Positions 8,687 to 16,743 of a DNA stretch of 64,000 nt are shown here, in pieces (the stretch's first letter is position 1; the number at the start of each line of letters is the position of its first letter). The position numbers and the translations under genes were made by a program. The DNA comes from Ruminococcus sp. YRD2003. GTDB lineage: Bacteria; Bacillota; Clostridia; Oscillospirales; Ruminococcaceae. The notes below the pieces were generated by a model. The model worked only from the letters and a program-made list of their open reading frames with translations, made no database searches and was not told the origin of the DNA. Location: positions 1 to 64,000 of the forward strand of contig FNZT01000015.1 in assembly GCA_900109435.1 (NCBI GenBank), written 5' to 3'.

Positions 8687-9682
8687 TCACCGTACATCAT
8701 GTATATCATTCTTGCCGAATGTGATGATGATCTCGGTAAACTCCCTCTGCACTGATTTTGCTGCAACACTGTGACCGAGCTTGTCACACAGCTTTTTGAC
8801 GATATAAAGCCCCATTCCCGTAGACTTCCTGTGCGTCCGTCCATTCTCGCCGGTGAAGGATTTTTCAAAGATATACGGCATATCATGTTCGGGAATGCCA
8901 CAGCCGTTGTCACGAAAATGCAGGACGGTCTTGTCGGGAAAGCCCTCTGCTGTGACGGTAATTTCACTCGCTTCATATTTCATACTGTTGCCCATGATCT
9001 GTCCGAGGATAAATCCCAGCCACTTACCGTCCGTCATGACATCCATATCAAGATCTTCGGTATGGAGCGTGATATTCCGTTCCTGCAATTCCTCACGGTT
9101 TTTGACCGCAATATCCGCAAAGGCACGTTTGAGCGAAACGGGCTTTATGATGTAGTCCTTTTCGGCATTTCTGCTTCGGGCGTAGTAGAGAACATTCTCG
9201 ATGTAATTATCGATGCGCTTTAACTGTTCTGCGTATTTGGTGTTACCGTCATTATGGCACATGAGCTGCACACTCGCAACGGGAAGCTTGATCTCATGCA
9301 CCCAAAGTTCGATATATTCCCGAAATTCCTTGTTTTCACGGCGATGCCCAGCGATATGCTCACACATGGATTTGTTGGTTTCCTGCATGACCTCGTATAA
9401 AATGCGTCCGTCCAGAAAGTCAGGATTTTCTGTCATTTCGGAGAGCAGATATTTCTTGTCCAGCTCGTCCAGACAGTGCAGGAGTTTATCATAATAGCTC
9501 TTTTTGCGGAAATATCCCCACACTTCCGCAAAAATGATCGAAAGCAGAAGTATCAGGCTGACGATCACGATCGCCTGAAAAGATATGCGGAACGCCGCCA
9601 TAAAGATCTGCACAAGCAACCAAGAAATGCCGTAGATCAGGTATGCCGTGAGCCTGTCCTTCAAGTAGTCTGTCAGCTTCAT
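8687..9682 (-). CDS. BceS-type intramembrane-sensing histidine kinase
   Basis: A 331-residue kinase with two N-terminal membrane helices joined by only a few residues (about 13-55) and no extracellular sensor domain, the hallmark of BceS-like kinases that take their signal from the transporter. The phospho-acceptor is in ELWVHEIKLPV, the N box is GNSMKYEAS, and the G boxes are DNGCGIP and STGMGLYIVKKL. ATGA overlap with the response regulator gene shows translational coupling. Since its transporter partner is truncated, signalling may be impaired. Confidence 0.9.
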   Translation of the reverse strand: MKLTDYLKDRLTAYLIYGISWLLVQIFMAAFRISFQAIVIVSLILLLSIIFAEVWGYFRKKSYYDKLLHCLDELDKKYLLSEMTENPDFLDGRILYEVMQETNKSMCEHIAGHRRENKEFREYIELWVHEIKLPVASVQLMCHNDGNTKYAEQLKRIDNYIENVLYYARSRNAEKDYIIKPVSLKRAFADIAVKNREELQERNITLHTEDLDMDVMTDGKWLGFILGQIMGNSMKYEASEITVTAEGFPDKTVLHFRDNGCGIPEHDMPYIFEKSFTGENGRTHRKSTGMGLYIVKKLCDKLGHSVAAKSVQREFTEIIITFGKNDIHDVR

Positions 9683-10341
9683 TTCAGCACATACCCCTGT
9701 TTCTTGCGTGTTTCAATGGCTTCGGGGAGTCCCAGTTCTGCAAGCTTGCCCCGTAGGCGGCTGACATTGACCGAGAGCGCATTGTCATTGACAAATTCGT
9801 CATTGTCCCAAAGTGCGGTCATCAGCTCATCACGGGTAACGATCTCGCCCTGACGGTCAAGCAATTGCTGAAAGATAATCATTTCATTTTTGGTGAGTAT
9901 CTGCTCCGAGCCGTTTCGTGTCAGACTACCTTTGACAGTGCTGACCTCCACATCATGGTATTTCTGTACTGCACCGACCTTTGCTGAACGTTTCAATACC
10001 GCCGAGATACGCAGAAGCAGGATCGTCGGATTGTAGGGCTTTGTGATATAATCATCTGCACCGTAGCTCATGGACAATACCTCATCTATCTCGGTGGTAC
10101 GGCTCGTAAGCATAATGACGGGTGTATCGCTGCTCTTGCGGAAGTCCTGCAAAAGTGTTTCGCCGTTCACGTTCGGGAGATTGATGTCAAGCAGTATCAG
10201 GTCAGAATTGGCGGACTTCATCTGCTCCGATACATTAGAATAGTCTGTCACAGCGATAGGCTCATAGCCTGCATTTTTCAGCAAGACAGACAGCTCATCA
10301 CGCAGGGTTGTTTCATCTTCTATTATCATGATTCGTTTCAT
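9679..10341 (-). CDS. BceR-type response regulator, OmpR/PhoB family
   Basis: Receiver domain with acidic pair (IIEDE), phospho-acceptor Asp in LILLDINLP, the conserved Thr in MLTSR and Lys in ITKPYNP; winged-helix output domain from about residue 125 to 220 (DNDEFVNDNALSVNVSRLRGKL). It is expected to bind the TNACA-N4-TGTAA sites at 8663-8684 and perhaps 10403-10416. Start at 10341 chosen because CAGGAGC precedes it; a start 20 codons upstream has no ribosome site. First gene of the four-gene minus-strand module. Confidence 0.92.
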   Translation of the reverse strand: MKRIMIIEDETTLRDELSVLLKNAGYEPIAVTDYSNVSEQMKSANSDLILLDINLPNVNGETLLQDFRKSSDTPVIMLTSRTTEIDEVLSMSYGADDYITKPYNPTILLLRISAVLKRSAKVGAVQKYHDVEVSTVKGSLTRNGSEQILTKNEMIIFQQLLDRQGEIVTRDELMTALWDNDEFVNDNALSVNVSRLRGKLAELGLPEAIETRKKQGYVLK

Positions 10342-10402
10342 TTCTTTTGCTCCTGTTCCGTGGGATACTATTATCATAGCATATACTGGGGAGTAAATCA
10401 AG

Positions 10403-10416
10403 TTTCAGATTTGTAA
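10403..10416 (-). promoter_or_regulatory. Imperfect BceR-like box upstream of the regulator gene
   Basis: TTTCA-GATT-TGTAA, one mismatch from TNACA-N4-TGTAA, about 62 bases before the response-regulator start. It could mediate autoregulation. Confidence 0.4.
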
Positions 10417-10448
10417 CCTTGACTCCAGTACCGGAATCAAAGTCCACA

Positions 10449-10512
10449 CTATTTCTTCCTCGGCTTCTTAATCTTAGCCACAGCCGTCACATCGAACCCA
10501 TACTTATCAAAG
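10449..10512 (-). pseudogene. C-terminal scrap of an unidentified minus-strand gene
   Basis: Minus-strand codons read FDKYGFDVTAVAKIKKPRKK then TAG, a typical basic protein end. Beyond about 10512 the DNA belongs to a recombinase remnant on the other strand. The parent gene is not recognised. Layout mirrors the remnant at 881-925, which also abuts a recombinase piece. Confidence 0.3.
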
Positions 10513-10827
10513 TCCGAGAACGAACTGCTTGCTTTCAAAAATATCTTTAATGACTGGTACGCCCATGATTGCAGTAAGAAAATTCGTGCGGTATTCAGGG
10601 CAAAAGGACAGTCAGGCAAGCACCTGTGTCCGCCCGTGTATGGCTACAAGAAGTCGGATACCGACAAGAATTTGTGGGTAATTGACGAGCCTGCCGCTGA
10701 GGTGGTACGCAAGATTTTCAAGCTCTGCATTGACGGCTACGGTCCGGTGCAGATTGCCCGTATCTTAACGGATGTAAGCATTTCATATGGAGACCCAAGC
10801 CTAAAGCAGCTATTTTTCAATATATAA
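10510..10827 (+). pseudogene. Serine recombinase, central-domain remnant
   Basis: The frame reads ENELLAFKNIFNDWYAHD, then KKIRAVFRAKGQSGKHLCPP and YGYKKSDTDKNLWVIDEPAA and on to VRKIFKLCIDGYGPVQIARIL, which is the linker and recombinase domain of a large serine integrase. The catalytic resolvase domain is missing before it, and after ILTD the frame runs into unrelated residues and stops at 10827. No start codon with a ribosome site exists at the true edge. It may come from the same recombinase type as the C-terminal piece at 916-1566, though their order is reversed relative to an intact gene. Confidence 0.8.
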
Positions 10828-10873
10828 TTGCATTTATAACAATATCGTAGTTGAAAAATTGGAGGTAACCCAT

Positions 10874-11086
10874 ATGTTAGCTATACCTGAATTAGGAATG
10901 CCACAAAGCCAAACGGTAACTACCGTGTACAACGGCAAGCGTGAGGTCTGGATGGACTACGAACAGGCAAAGGCGTATTTCCTTGAACTCATGATGTCCA
11001 CTGACGGCGAGGAGCATGAACGTGCTGAATGTGTTTATATTCAGCTCTTGCATGGGCTTGACAAGTGCAGTGATGAGGACGAATAA
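10874..11086 (+). CDS. Small element-associated protein of unknown function
   Basis: Seventy residues, MLAIPELGMPQSQTVTTVYN at the start, then REVWMDYEQAKAYFLELMM and an acidic C-terminus (DKCSDEDE). ATG at 10874 follows GGAGG (10861-10865). Small proteins of this type occur in clostridial conjugative elements, but I do not know a function. It lies 46 bases after the recombinase remnant and ends before a strong terminator, so it was probably a cargo or maintenance gene of the element. Confidence 0.65.
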   Translation: MLAIPELGMPQSQTVTTVYNGKREVWMDYEQAKAYFLELMMSTDGEEHERAECVYIQLLHGLDKCSDEDE

Positions 11087-11098
11087 ACAAAGAAAAGA

Positions 11099-11137
11099 GC
11101 GAGTTGTCAGAATGTAATGACAACTCGCTTTGTTTAT
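11099..11137 (+). terminator. Intrinsic terminator
   Basis: Perfect 11-bp stem GCGAGTTGTCA/TGACAACTCGC (11099-11109 and 11118-11128), loop GAATGTAA, then TTTGTTTATG. The remaining DNA to 11373 shows nothing I can support. Confidence 0.8.
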
Positions 11138-11373
11138 GTTTGAGAAAGATCGTATTTAAGCAAATCCGAATGATTCTACCGATAGTATTCAGCAGGTAAA
11201 GGCACTGCCGGGCTGTGAATAGGTGACTGCTCCCGTATATTCAAATGCGTCTTTGATAGTATTCCGAAACACAGGTGTCTGCTGCGGCGGTAAAATGTGT
11301 AAGGAACGGCAGAGACACAAGCATATTACCCTCGTGATCTTGTATTGTGATCATGAACCGACCTCCCTATTAC

Positions 11374-11802
11374 TTACCACTTCAAATCTCCGTCACCGCC
11401 CATAGCTCTTGTCATTTCCTCGATCTTTTCTAGCGGAAAAGGCGGTGTGGCAAGCGGCTTCATGGCGATCGACATCAGCTTCATAGGGTTATCATCAGCG
11501 GCGATGCGGTTTGAGTTGAGCGCTCCACATATCCTGCACCGATGAATGATCGCCCATTCGCCGTTTTTTCTGACCCAAACGCTGACAGGCTCCATAATGC
11601 CGCCGCAGTCCGCTGATCGGTCTCCCGGCTCATTATCTAAATGCTGACTTGACAAGCAGTATGGGCAATGATTTCGGTGATCGCTGCCTGCACCTGTCGG
11701 CACGACAGTTTTGCCGCAAAACTTGCAAATAAACGTATCATTGCATGGGTGTGTTTTATAATAACCTTTTTCAAATAGTCTTTTCTTATGTTCCCTGTTC
11801 AT
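11374..11802 (-). CDS. RNHCP domain zinc-finger protein
   Basis: A 142-residue protein with the RNHCP family signature: FICKFCGK, then DHRNHCPYCLSSQH, then DNEPGDRSADCGGIMEP, and a last HRCRICG pair. The Cys/His pairs would bind one or two zinc ions. The family is widespread in Firmicutes and Actinobacteria; its biological role is unknown, possibly RNA or DNA contact. The ATG at 11802 follows AGGAGGTATCCCC on the minus strand. It stands alone, transcribed in the same direction as the following regulators. Confidence 0.9.
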   Translation of the reverse strand: MNREHKKRLFEKGYYKTHPCNDTFICKFCGKTVVPTGAGSDHRNHCPYCLSSQHLDNEPGDRSADCGGIMEPVSVWVRKNGEWAIIHRCRICGALNSNRIAADDNPMKLMSIAMKPLATPPFPLEKIEEMTRAMGGDGDLKW

Positions 11803-11936
11803 GGGGATACCTCCTGAAAGTGTGATATATCCATACTTCCGGGAGGCTTGTGAGCTTGCAGCAAACCTCCCGGTTACACTGCAAGCTCCGTTTTTCTGTT
11901 TTTAGTCAAAAGTCATTTCTCCTTAAGATCATGTTA

Positions 11937-12701
11937 TTACCGCTTTTTGTAAATTACAAGCTCGGGATTTTCACCACCTTTATCATAAGTGCAGACCAGG
12001 ATAAACTCCATATTCGCCAGCACACCAAAGCAGCGCTCACCGCCAAATTCACATTCGAGCTGATTGCCAAGATAGGTCGTGTTGTCGTCAAGGAATTTCA
12101 CAGCGTTTCCGTTTGGCAGTCTGTACGGCAGATTTACATAGCTTCCCACAAGGGCACCCAGTTTATCCAACTTCGGCATACCCTTAATCTGCAATGCATT
12201 GATCTCAGCGATCAGCGTTTGCTTGAACTTCTCAAACTCTCCGCCGTCCGAAAGCTGTTCGTATCGCTTCCAGTAGTCAAGCTGCGGCAGAGCCGACCTC
12301 AGATATTCTCTGACTTCGCTCTCGGGGTGTTCGGCACTCACCATATTTTTCACACATATTTCGATCAGATCGTCCATATTGCTGTACATATATTCACCGT
12401 CGGCATAGCACCATTTGCAGTAGTCCTCGTTGAGAGTGCCGTCTGCTTCGTGGCTTATGATACTGTCATCAAGCGGCATACCGCAGCACTGACAGATCAG
12501 CTTTCTTGGAGCGCCTAATAGTGTATTTATCGACACATCGAAAAATTCGGACAGCAATTTCAGGGTTTCCGTGTTCGGTGCGGTCTCGCCTGTCTCCCAA
12601 CGGCTTACTGCCTGCCTTGTGACAAAAATCTTGCCCGCAAGCTCCTCCTGCGACATATCGTGCTTTATCCTAAGTTCCTGAATGATGTTTTTAGTTTCCA
12701 T
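11937..12701 (-). CDS. XRE-family regulator with zinc-ribbon sensor region
   Basis: Residues 1-60 form a Cro/C1-type helix-turn-helix (MSQEELAGKIFVTRQAVSRWE). A zinc-ribbon follows at about 68-105 (CQCCGMPLDD then CKWCYADG). The rest (about 110-254) is helical then a beta-rich end. Proteins with a C-Q-C-C-G-M-P zinc ribbon plus a DUF-like tail are common one-component regulators next to transport or resistance genes in clostridia. The ligand is unknown. It ends well before the RNHCP gene and begins 63 bases downstream of the next XRE gene, in the same orientation. Confidence 0.85.
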   Translation of the reverse strand: METKNIIQELRIKHDMSQEELAGKIFVTRQAVSRWETGETAPNTETLKLLSEFFDVSINTLLGAPRKLICQCCGMPLDDSIISHEADGTLNEDYCKWCYADGEYMYSNMDDLIEICVKNMVSAEHPESEVREYLRSALPQLDYWKRYEQLSDGGEFEKFKQTLIAEINALQIKGMPKLDKLGALVGSYVNLPYRLPNGNAVKFLDDNTTYLGNQLECEFGGERCFGVLANMEFILVCTYDKGGENPELVIYKKR

Positions 12702-12763
12702 AATATCACCTCACCTATATCATAGCATATATCAAGGCATACTGCAAGCAACTGTCTGTTGCA

Positions 12764-13375
12764 TTAAACGCTGTGTACCCTGAAAACCAGTATTCCCTTG
12801 ACAATAAGCAGCAGAAACACGATCGTCACCGCATATGGCAGTCTTGCAGCGGTCAGAAATAGCACGGCAATAATGCTCAGCACAAAGGAAGCAACGGTCA
12901 CTGCGCTGCGTCCCTTTTCGATATGCCTGTATTGCATCAGCACCTTGACTGCACCTACTGTGATCAGCAATATCATCAAGCCCCAACAGACACAAGCGAA
13001 CGGCAATGCAATTTGTGTATACCGCAGTAAACTGACCGCTGTAAATGTGCCGCCCAGCTTCTCCGGGTAAAGTGGCAGGAGGAGCATCATCAACGCCATG
13101 ATGTCGGTGCAGCCCGTCAGCAAGTCGAGCAGATCGGCAATATTTTTACGGTTATCGTCCTGTGCGGCGGTGATGAGTTCCTCCGAGGACAACAGTTCGT
13201 CGATCGTGACAGAAAAATACTTTGATATTTCTTTCAAGGAGTCAATGCTCGGGTAACCCTTGCCGGATTCCCATTTTGAGATCGCTGTGCGTGATACGAA
13301 AAGTGCCTGCGCAAGCTCTTCCTGTGTCAGACCCTTCTTCTTTCTCAAGGTCTGTAGTTTTTCGCTGAATTCCAT
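12764..13375 (-). CDS. XRE-family regulator with C-terminal membrane helices
   Basis: Helix-turn-helix at residues 1-62 (MEFSEKLQTLRKKKGLTQEE, then SRTAISKWESGKGYPS), a linker, and four hydrophobic stretches from about 90 to 203 that look like membrane helices (ALPFACVCWGLMILLITVGA, then TVASFVLSIIAVLFL and more). Membrane-tethered XRE regulators of this kind are frequent in Firmicutes. The ATG at 13375 has GGAGG upstream; earlier in-frame starts lie inside the PAP2 gene. It overlaps the end of that gene by 31 bases, so the two are co-transcribed and may sense or regulate an envelope function. Confidence 0.88.
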   Translation of the reverse strand: MEFSEKLQTLRKKKGLTQEELAQALFVSRTAISKWESGKGYPSIDSLKEISKYFSVTIDELLSSEELITAAQDDNRKNIADLLDLLTGCTDIMALMMLLLPLYPEKLGGTFTAVSLLRYTQIALPFACVCWGLMILLITVGAVKVLMQYRHIEKGRSAVTVASFVLSIIAVLFLTAARLPYAVTIVFLLLIVKGILVFRVHSV

Positions 13376-14031
13376 TTGTGTTCCTCCGTCAGTCTGACAG
13401 TGCCGTGATACAGCAGATACAGCCCTGCACTCAGCAGCAATGCCCCGATAATATCCGTCAGCCAGTGTACGCCCGATACAGTCCGTCCAATGACCATAAA
13501 GAGCGTGAAAACAGCAGTGCAAGAATATACGGCCTTTCTTACAACACTGTTCTGCACCCTTCGTCGCACTTGAAAGGCAAGCGTCGGCATCACACTGACT
13601 ACAAGCAGCGTTGTCGAGGACGGATAAGAGGCTTCCATTCGCCCCTCAATGAGAATCGGGCGGTAGTTGATTGGTATCATCTCAAAGATCAGATAGCCTG
13701 CGATCACAAGGATATAATATACCCCAAGCAGCAGGATATCGCTGTCTACCTTGAACAGATTTTTTCTTCTGACAAGCTGAATAAATCCGAGCACGCCAAA
13801 TCCCATACAGACGGCTATCGGCACAAGTCCCAACCAATCAGTGACAGTGTAGAGTACCATATGTACGCCTGTCAACTTATGAAACCACTGATTCAGTCCA
13901 GCAAAGCCGATGTTTGTTCCGTTCTGTCCGACAGGCTGCACGTCAACAGTCTGTATCAGCATCGTCCAGACGATGAAAGCCGCCATCATCCCCAAGCCTG
14001 CAAGTAGCAGTTTTCTTCCATTCTTTTCCAC
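13345..14031 (-). CDS. PAP2-family membrane phosphatase
   Basis: A 228-residue protein with about six membrane helices. PAP2 motifs are recognisable: NYRP (motif 1), SYPSSTT in place of PSGH (motif 2) and RTVSGVHWLTDIIG (motif 3, with the catalytic His and the charge-relay Asp). The family dephosphorylates phosphatidate, undecaprenyl diphosphate or similar lipids at the membrane face. The altered motif 2 lacks the usual His, so activity should be checked. Overlap with the downstream XRE-membrane regulator suggests joint regulation. Confidence 0.85.
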   Translation of the reverse strand: MEKNGRKLLLAGLGMMAAFIVWTMLIQTVDVQPVGQNGTNIGFAGLNQWFHKLTGVHMVLYTVTDWLGLVPIAVCMGFGVLGFIQLVRRKNLFKVDSDILLLGVYYILVIAGYLIFEMIPINYRPILIEGRMEASYPSSTTLLVVSVMPTLAFQVRRRVQNSVVRKAVYSCTAVFTLFMVIGRTVSGVHWLTDIIGALLLSAGLYLLYHGTVRLTEEHKWNSAKNYRP

Positions 14032-14245
14032 TGCATCAGATCCTTTCGTTCATTGCCTTTCGGCTGATCTCAGGATACCATGGAACTGTGAAAATGTAAA
14101 GAACCGCTGCGTCACATTGGCGACACGGAGAGTGTCATCATCGGAATATCGGCGTTTTTTTGATGATACGTCTATCATCGTCCTTTACGTTTTTTCGGTG
14201 GGGTTACAATCTCTGCATTGTTGCCGAACATCTTACAAAGGTTTT

Positions 14246-14878
14246 TTATGATGATCGTAATTTGCCGATTTCTTCTTCCAGATTTCTTAAAAATGCACCT
14301 GCATGAGCGCCGTCCATTTGTGTGTGATGAAACTGAAATGAAAAGGGCAGTAAAGCTTTGTCACCATCAAGCCTGTATCGCCCCCAAATCATAAACGGAT
14401 TATTGAAAATACCGCTGTACATTCCGACTGCACCGTCAATTTCGGTCTCTACAATGGCAGAGGTTCCGATCACCATGTAGTTTTCCGATAGATCATGATC
14501 CGAACAGGTGTCATGAACTTGTTTCGTATATTGCAAATAATCCGCATTAAACTGTTCGAGGTCATCGGTGTAAGCAATGTCACAGGAACTCACTTCGCCC
14601 TCTTTGTTTTTTACGATCGTATTGACGGCGATCTTATCGTACTGCATCAGCTTATCGCCAACAGGCATAATATAAAACTCTTTAATAGAGCTTGCCGCTT
14701 TGCCTATGCAATGATCGAGCAGCATATTGAATTTCATACCTGTCATTCTGCTCTTGTTTATTAGGGGCATCACATCAAATGTCTTAAAGAACGTAACCAT
14801 AGGGTTTGGTGCTTTCATCCATAATTTATATGCTGACGCTCTTGTTGTTTCTTCAGGATTGATCTCTCTTACGCTCAT
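14246..14878 (-). CDS. CatA-like acetyltransferase
   Basis: Chloramphenicol-acetyltransferase fold: catalytic HHTQMDGAHAGAFL near the C-terminus (HHxxxDG) and the conserved substrate region FNNPFMIWGRY. Length (210 residues) is normal. Clostridial genomes carry several such proteins, and the sequence alone does not show that chloramphenicol is the substrate. It lies in a run of minus-strand small-molecule-modifying enzymes. The 14032-14245 gap has no gene, only a short GACAC-GGAGA-GTGTC inverted repeat at 14122-14136. Confidence 0.85.
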   Translation of the reverse strand: MSVREINPEETTRASAYKLWMKAPNPMVTFFKTFDVMPLINKSRMTGMKFNMLLDHCIGKAASSIKEFYIMPVGDKLMQYDKIAVNTIVKNKEGEVSSCDIAYTDDLEQFNADYLQYTKQVHDTCSDHDLSENYMVIGTSAIVETEIDGAVGMYSGIFNNPFMIWGRYRLDGDKALLPFSFQFHHTQMDGAHAGAFLRNLEEEIGKLRSS

Positions 14879-14909
14879 TTTTTCATCTCCGCTAAATCAA
14901 CATTTCCCG

Positions 14910-15401
14910 TTAAGTCGTTTTTCCTGCTTGAATCAGATATCCTTCATATATTGCCGCTGCTGTTGCGATAAAACAAACAAATACTGCACTGTACCTCAGA
15001 TCAATAAATGTCAGCGTCAGCGGAAATAAGAAAAGCAAGCATCCGGTCACTTTGTTTATCATGGAATGAACATCAACAAACGCTTTCTGTCTGATGTATC
15101 CAACCGCGATATTCGCCACTTTAATAAATGCTATGACTAATATCCATATATAAAGCCAGACCGGAATATCCAGTACCGGAAGCAGCTTGATCAGGCATAC
15201 TATCACAAACAGAATGTCTGCGAACGTATCAAGCTGCGAGCCGAACTTGCTGACGGTATCTGTTTTCCTTGCAACCGCACCGTCGATCATATCCGAGAAT
15301 CCGGCAGCGATATACAGCGCATAAAATGTTGTCGATAATGTCGGAAAGAACAGCATAGCAATGCTATACATTATTCTGAACAAAGTTATGATATTTGCCA
15401 T
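14910..15401 (-). CDS. CDP-alcohol phosphatidyltransferase family protein
   Basis: Membrane phospholipid synthase with the full CDP-alcohol motif: SDMIDGAVARKTDTVSKFG then SQLDTFADI (D-x2-D-G-x2-A-R-x8-G-x3-D-x3-D), which binds the metal and the CDP-lipid. About five membrane helices in 163 residues. The alcohol substrate (glycerol phosphate, inositol phosphate or other) is not determined. It begins one base after the VOC gene stop, so both are on one transcript. Confidence 0.9.
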   Translation of the reverse strand: MANIITLFRIMYSIAMLFFPTLSTTFYALYIAAGFSDMIDGAVARKTDTVSKFGSQLDTFADILFVIVCLIKLLPVLDIPVWLYIWILVIAFIKVANIAVGYIRQKAFVDVHSMINKVTGCLLFLFPLTLTFIDLRYSAVFVCFIATAAAIYEGYLIQAGKTT

Positions 15402-15402
15402 T

Positions 15403-15765
15403 TTACATCGGTGTTCCTACTTCAATTAAGTTTCCGTCCGGGTCGTAAAAGCGTATGACCTTCTGTTCCCAGCTATGCATCATAAGTCTGTTGACATATT
15501 TCACTTCCGGATAATACCTTTCAAGCCTTTCGATAAAGCCTTCAATGTCGGCTTCTTCAAAATATAGCTCGCAGGAATTGTTCTCCGGAATTATAGCTCT
15601 CCCGATGAACTCTTTCCAGTATTTTTCTTCCTGCAGCACGAGCCCTTCCGTCAGTATCATATTGCCGTCATTGTCAAGGATCATTTCAAAACCGAACAGA
15701 TCATGGTAAAACTGTTTGGCTCTCTCTATGTCTTTAACAACTATCAGAATATTTTTTAGTCTCAT
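15403..15765 (-). CDS. VOC (glyoxalase/bleomycin-resistance fold) protein
   Basis: A 120-residue single VOC unit: IVVKDIERAKQFYHDLFGFE at the start, ending RFYDPDGNLIEVG. Metal ligands are likely the terminal Glu and upstream acidic residues. The substrate is unknown; relatives include glyoxalase I, fosfomycin thiol transferases and bleomycin-binding proteins. Ribosome site GAAAGGAAC precedes the ATG. Co-directional with CDP-alcohol transferase and GNAT genes. Confidence 0.88.
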   Translation of the reverse strand: MRLKNILIVVKDIERAKQFYHDLFGFEMILDNDGNMILTEGLVLQEEKYWKEFIGRAIIPENNSCELYFEEADIEGFIERLERYYPEVKYVNRLMMHSWEQKVIRFYDPDGNLIEVGTPM

Positions 15766-15808
15766 GTATGTTCCTTTCTATATAAACGGCTTGGCAAACT
15801 CCGATTTG

Positions 15809-16279
15809 TCAGTAACGTTCTCCATTCGGTTCGCTTTTTCTTTTCCGGTAAAAGACGAATCCATCCTCAATTTTTATGATACGATAGCCTAATTTTTTAT
15901 AAAAAGCATTTGTCCGCTCATTCCAACATGGGGTATCCAGATCAAACTCAGCAGCACTTGGGAAATTCTTTTCTATACATTCCATCAAACGAATTCCGTA
16001 ACCTTTTCTATGATAGATGCTATCAATAAATATTCTGCCAATGTATATACTGTTTTTTATTTCATCTTGGAATATAATGGCTGCCCCAACCAGATCTTTT
16101 CCTATCATTGCTTGATACAAATGCCCCTCCCGGATCATTTGTTTATGCCATTCTACCGAATCATATTCAGGCGGACAGTCATCTTTTGTTCCGCCAACAT
16201 TTACGTCTGTTTCAAAAGCACTGATAGACATATCTACGATTTTTTCTACCTGATTTTCCTCTGCTTTGACAATATACAT
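15809..16279 (-). CDS. GNAT-family N-acetyltransferase
   Basis: A 156-residue GCN5-related acetyltransferase. The acetyl-CoA loop is IDSIYHRKGYGIRLMECIE, followed by the C-terminal NAFYKKLGYRI strand-helix typical of the fold. Substrate unknown. The ATG at 16279 is preferred over a GTG one codon earlier because GGGAG lies at the proper distance. Confidence 0.85.
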   Translation of the reverse strand: MYIVKAEENQVEKIVDMSISAFETDVNVGGTKDDCPPEYDSVEWHKQMIREGHLYQAMIGKDLVGAAIIFQDEIKNSIYIGRIFIDSIYHRKGYGIRLMECIEKNFPSAAEFDLDTPCWNERTNAFYKKLGYRIIKIEDGFVFYRKRKSEPNGERY

Positions 16280-16333
16280 CACACTTCTCCCAACTGTCTT
16301 ATACGATATCTTAAATCACGGAAGTACAGTTCA

Positions 16334-16741
16334 TCATCGCCCTCTGTGCTTTTCTCTTTTCTTTTGCTGTTTTATTTCAAATATCCGTCTCTTGTCTGCA
16401 AGCTTCTGTTCACGGCTCTTGACCTTGCGCTCCTGTTTATTCTGTTCAAGCTGCATTTGCAAAGCCCTCTGCGATCTTGTGCCGATGCCCGTTTGCTCCA
16501 TCTGTTTTCTTGCGTTCCTTTGTCTGCGCTTGGGATTATCCGCCGCTTTGCGCTTGTCTATATTTACTTCCCGACTGAAACGCAGTTCGGTGTAATGTCT
16601 GAGTAAGAACGCATATATTTCCTGTTCCTTCGGCTCTGCACCAAATGTGATCTTACACACAGACAGCTTACCGTTATCACAGCGTTCAAATACCCCTACC
16701 CAGAACGACTCGTCAAAATATACTGTCAGCTTTCCTTCCAT
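16334..16741 (-). CDS. yjdF: YjdF family protein (DUF2992)
   Basis: A 135-residue protein with the DUF2992 N-terminal half (MEGKLTVYFDESFWVGVFER, ending LRFSREV) and the very basic, helical C-terminal half rich in KRRQRNARKQ. In some Firmicutes yjdF is controlled by the yjdF RNA motif, which binds azaaromatic compounds; no such leader is visible here because the gene starts 3 bases after the ANT(6)-like gene. It is probably expressed with that gene. Confidence 0.85.
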   Translation of the reverse strand: MEGKLTVYFDESFWVGVFERCDNGKLSVCKITFGAEPKEQEIYAFLLRHYTELRFSREVNIDKRKAADNPKRRQRNARKQMEQTGIGTRSQRALQMQLEQNKQERKVKSREQKLADKRRIFEIKQQKKREKHRGR

Positions 16742-16743
16742 AA

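Noticed and set aside
11223..11405. 60-residue plus-strand frame
   Set aside because: No ribosome site and it overlaps the end of the RNHCP gene on the other strand.
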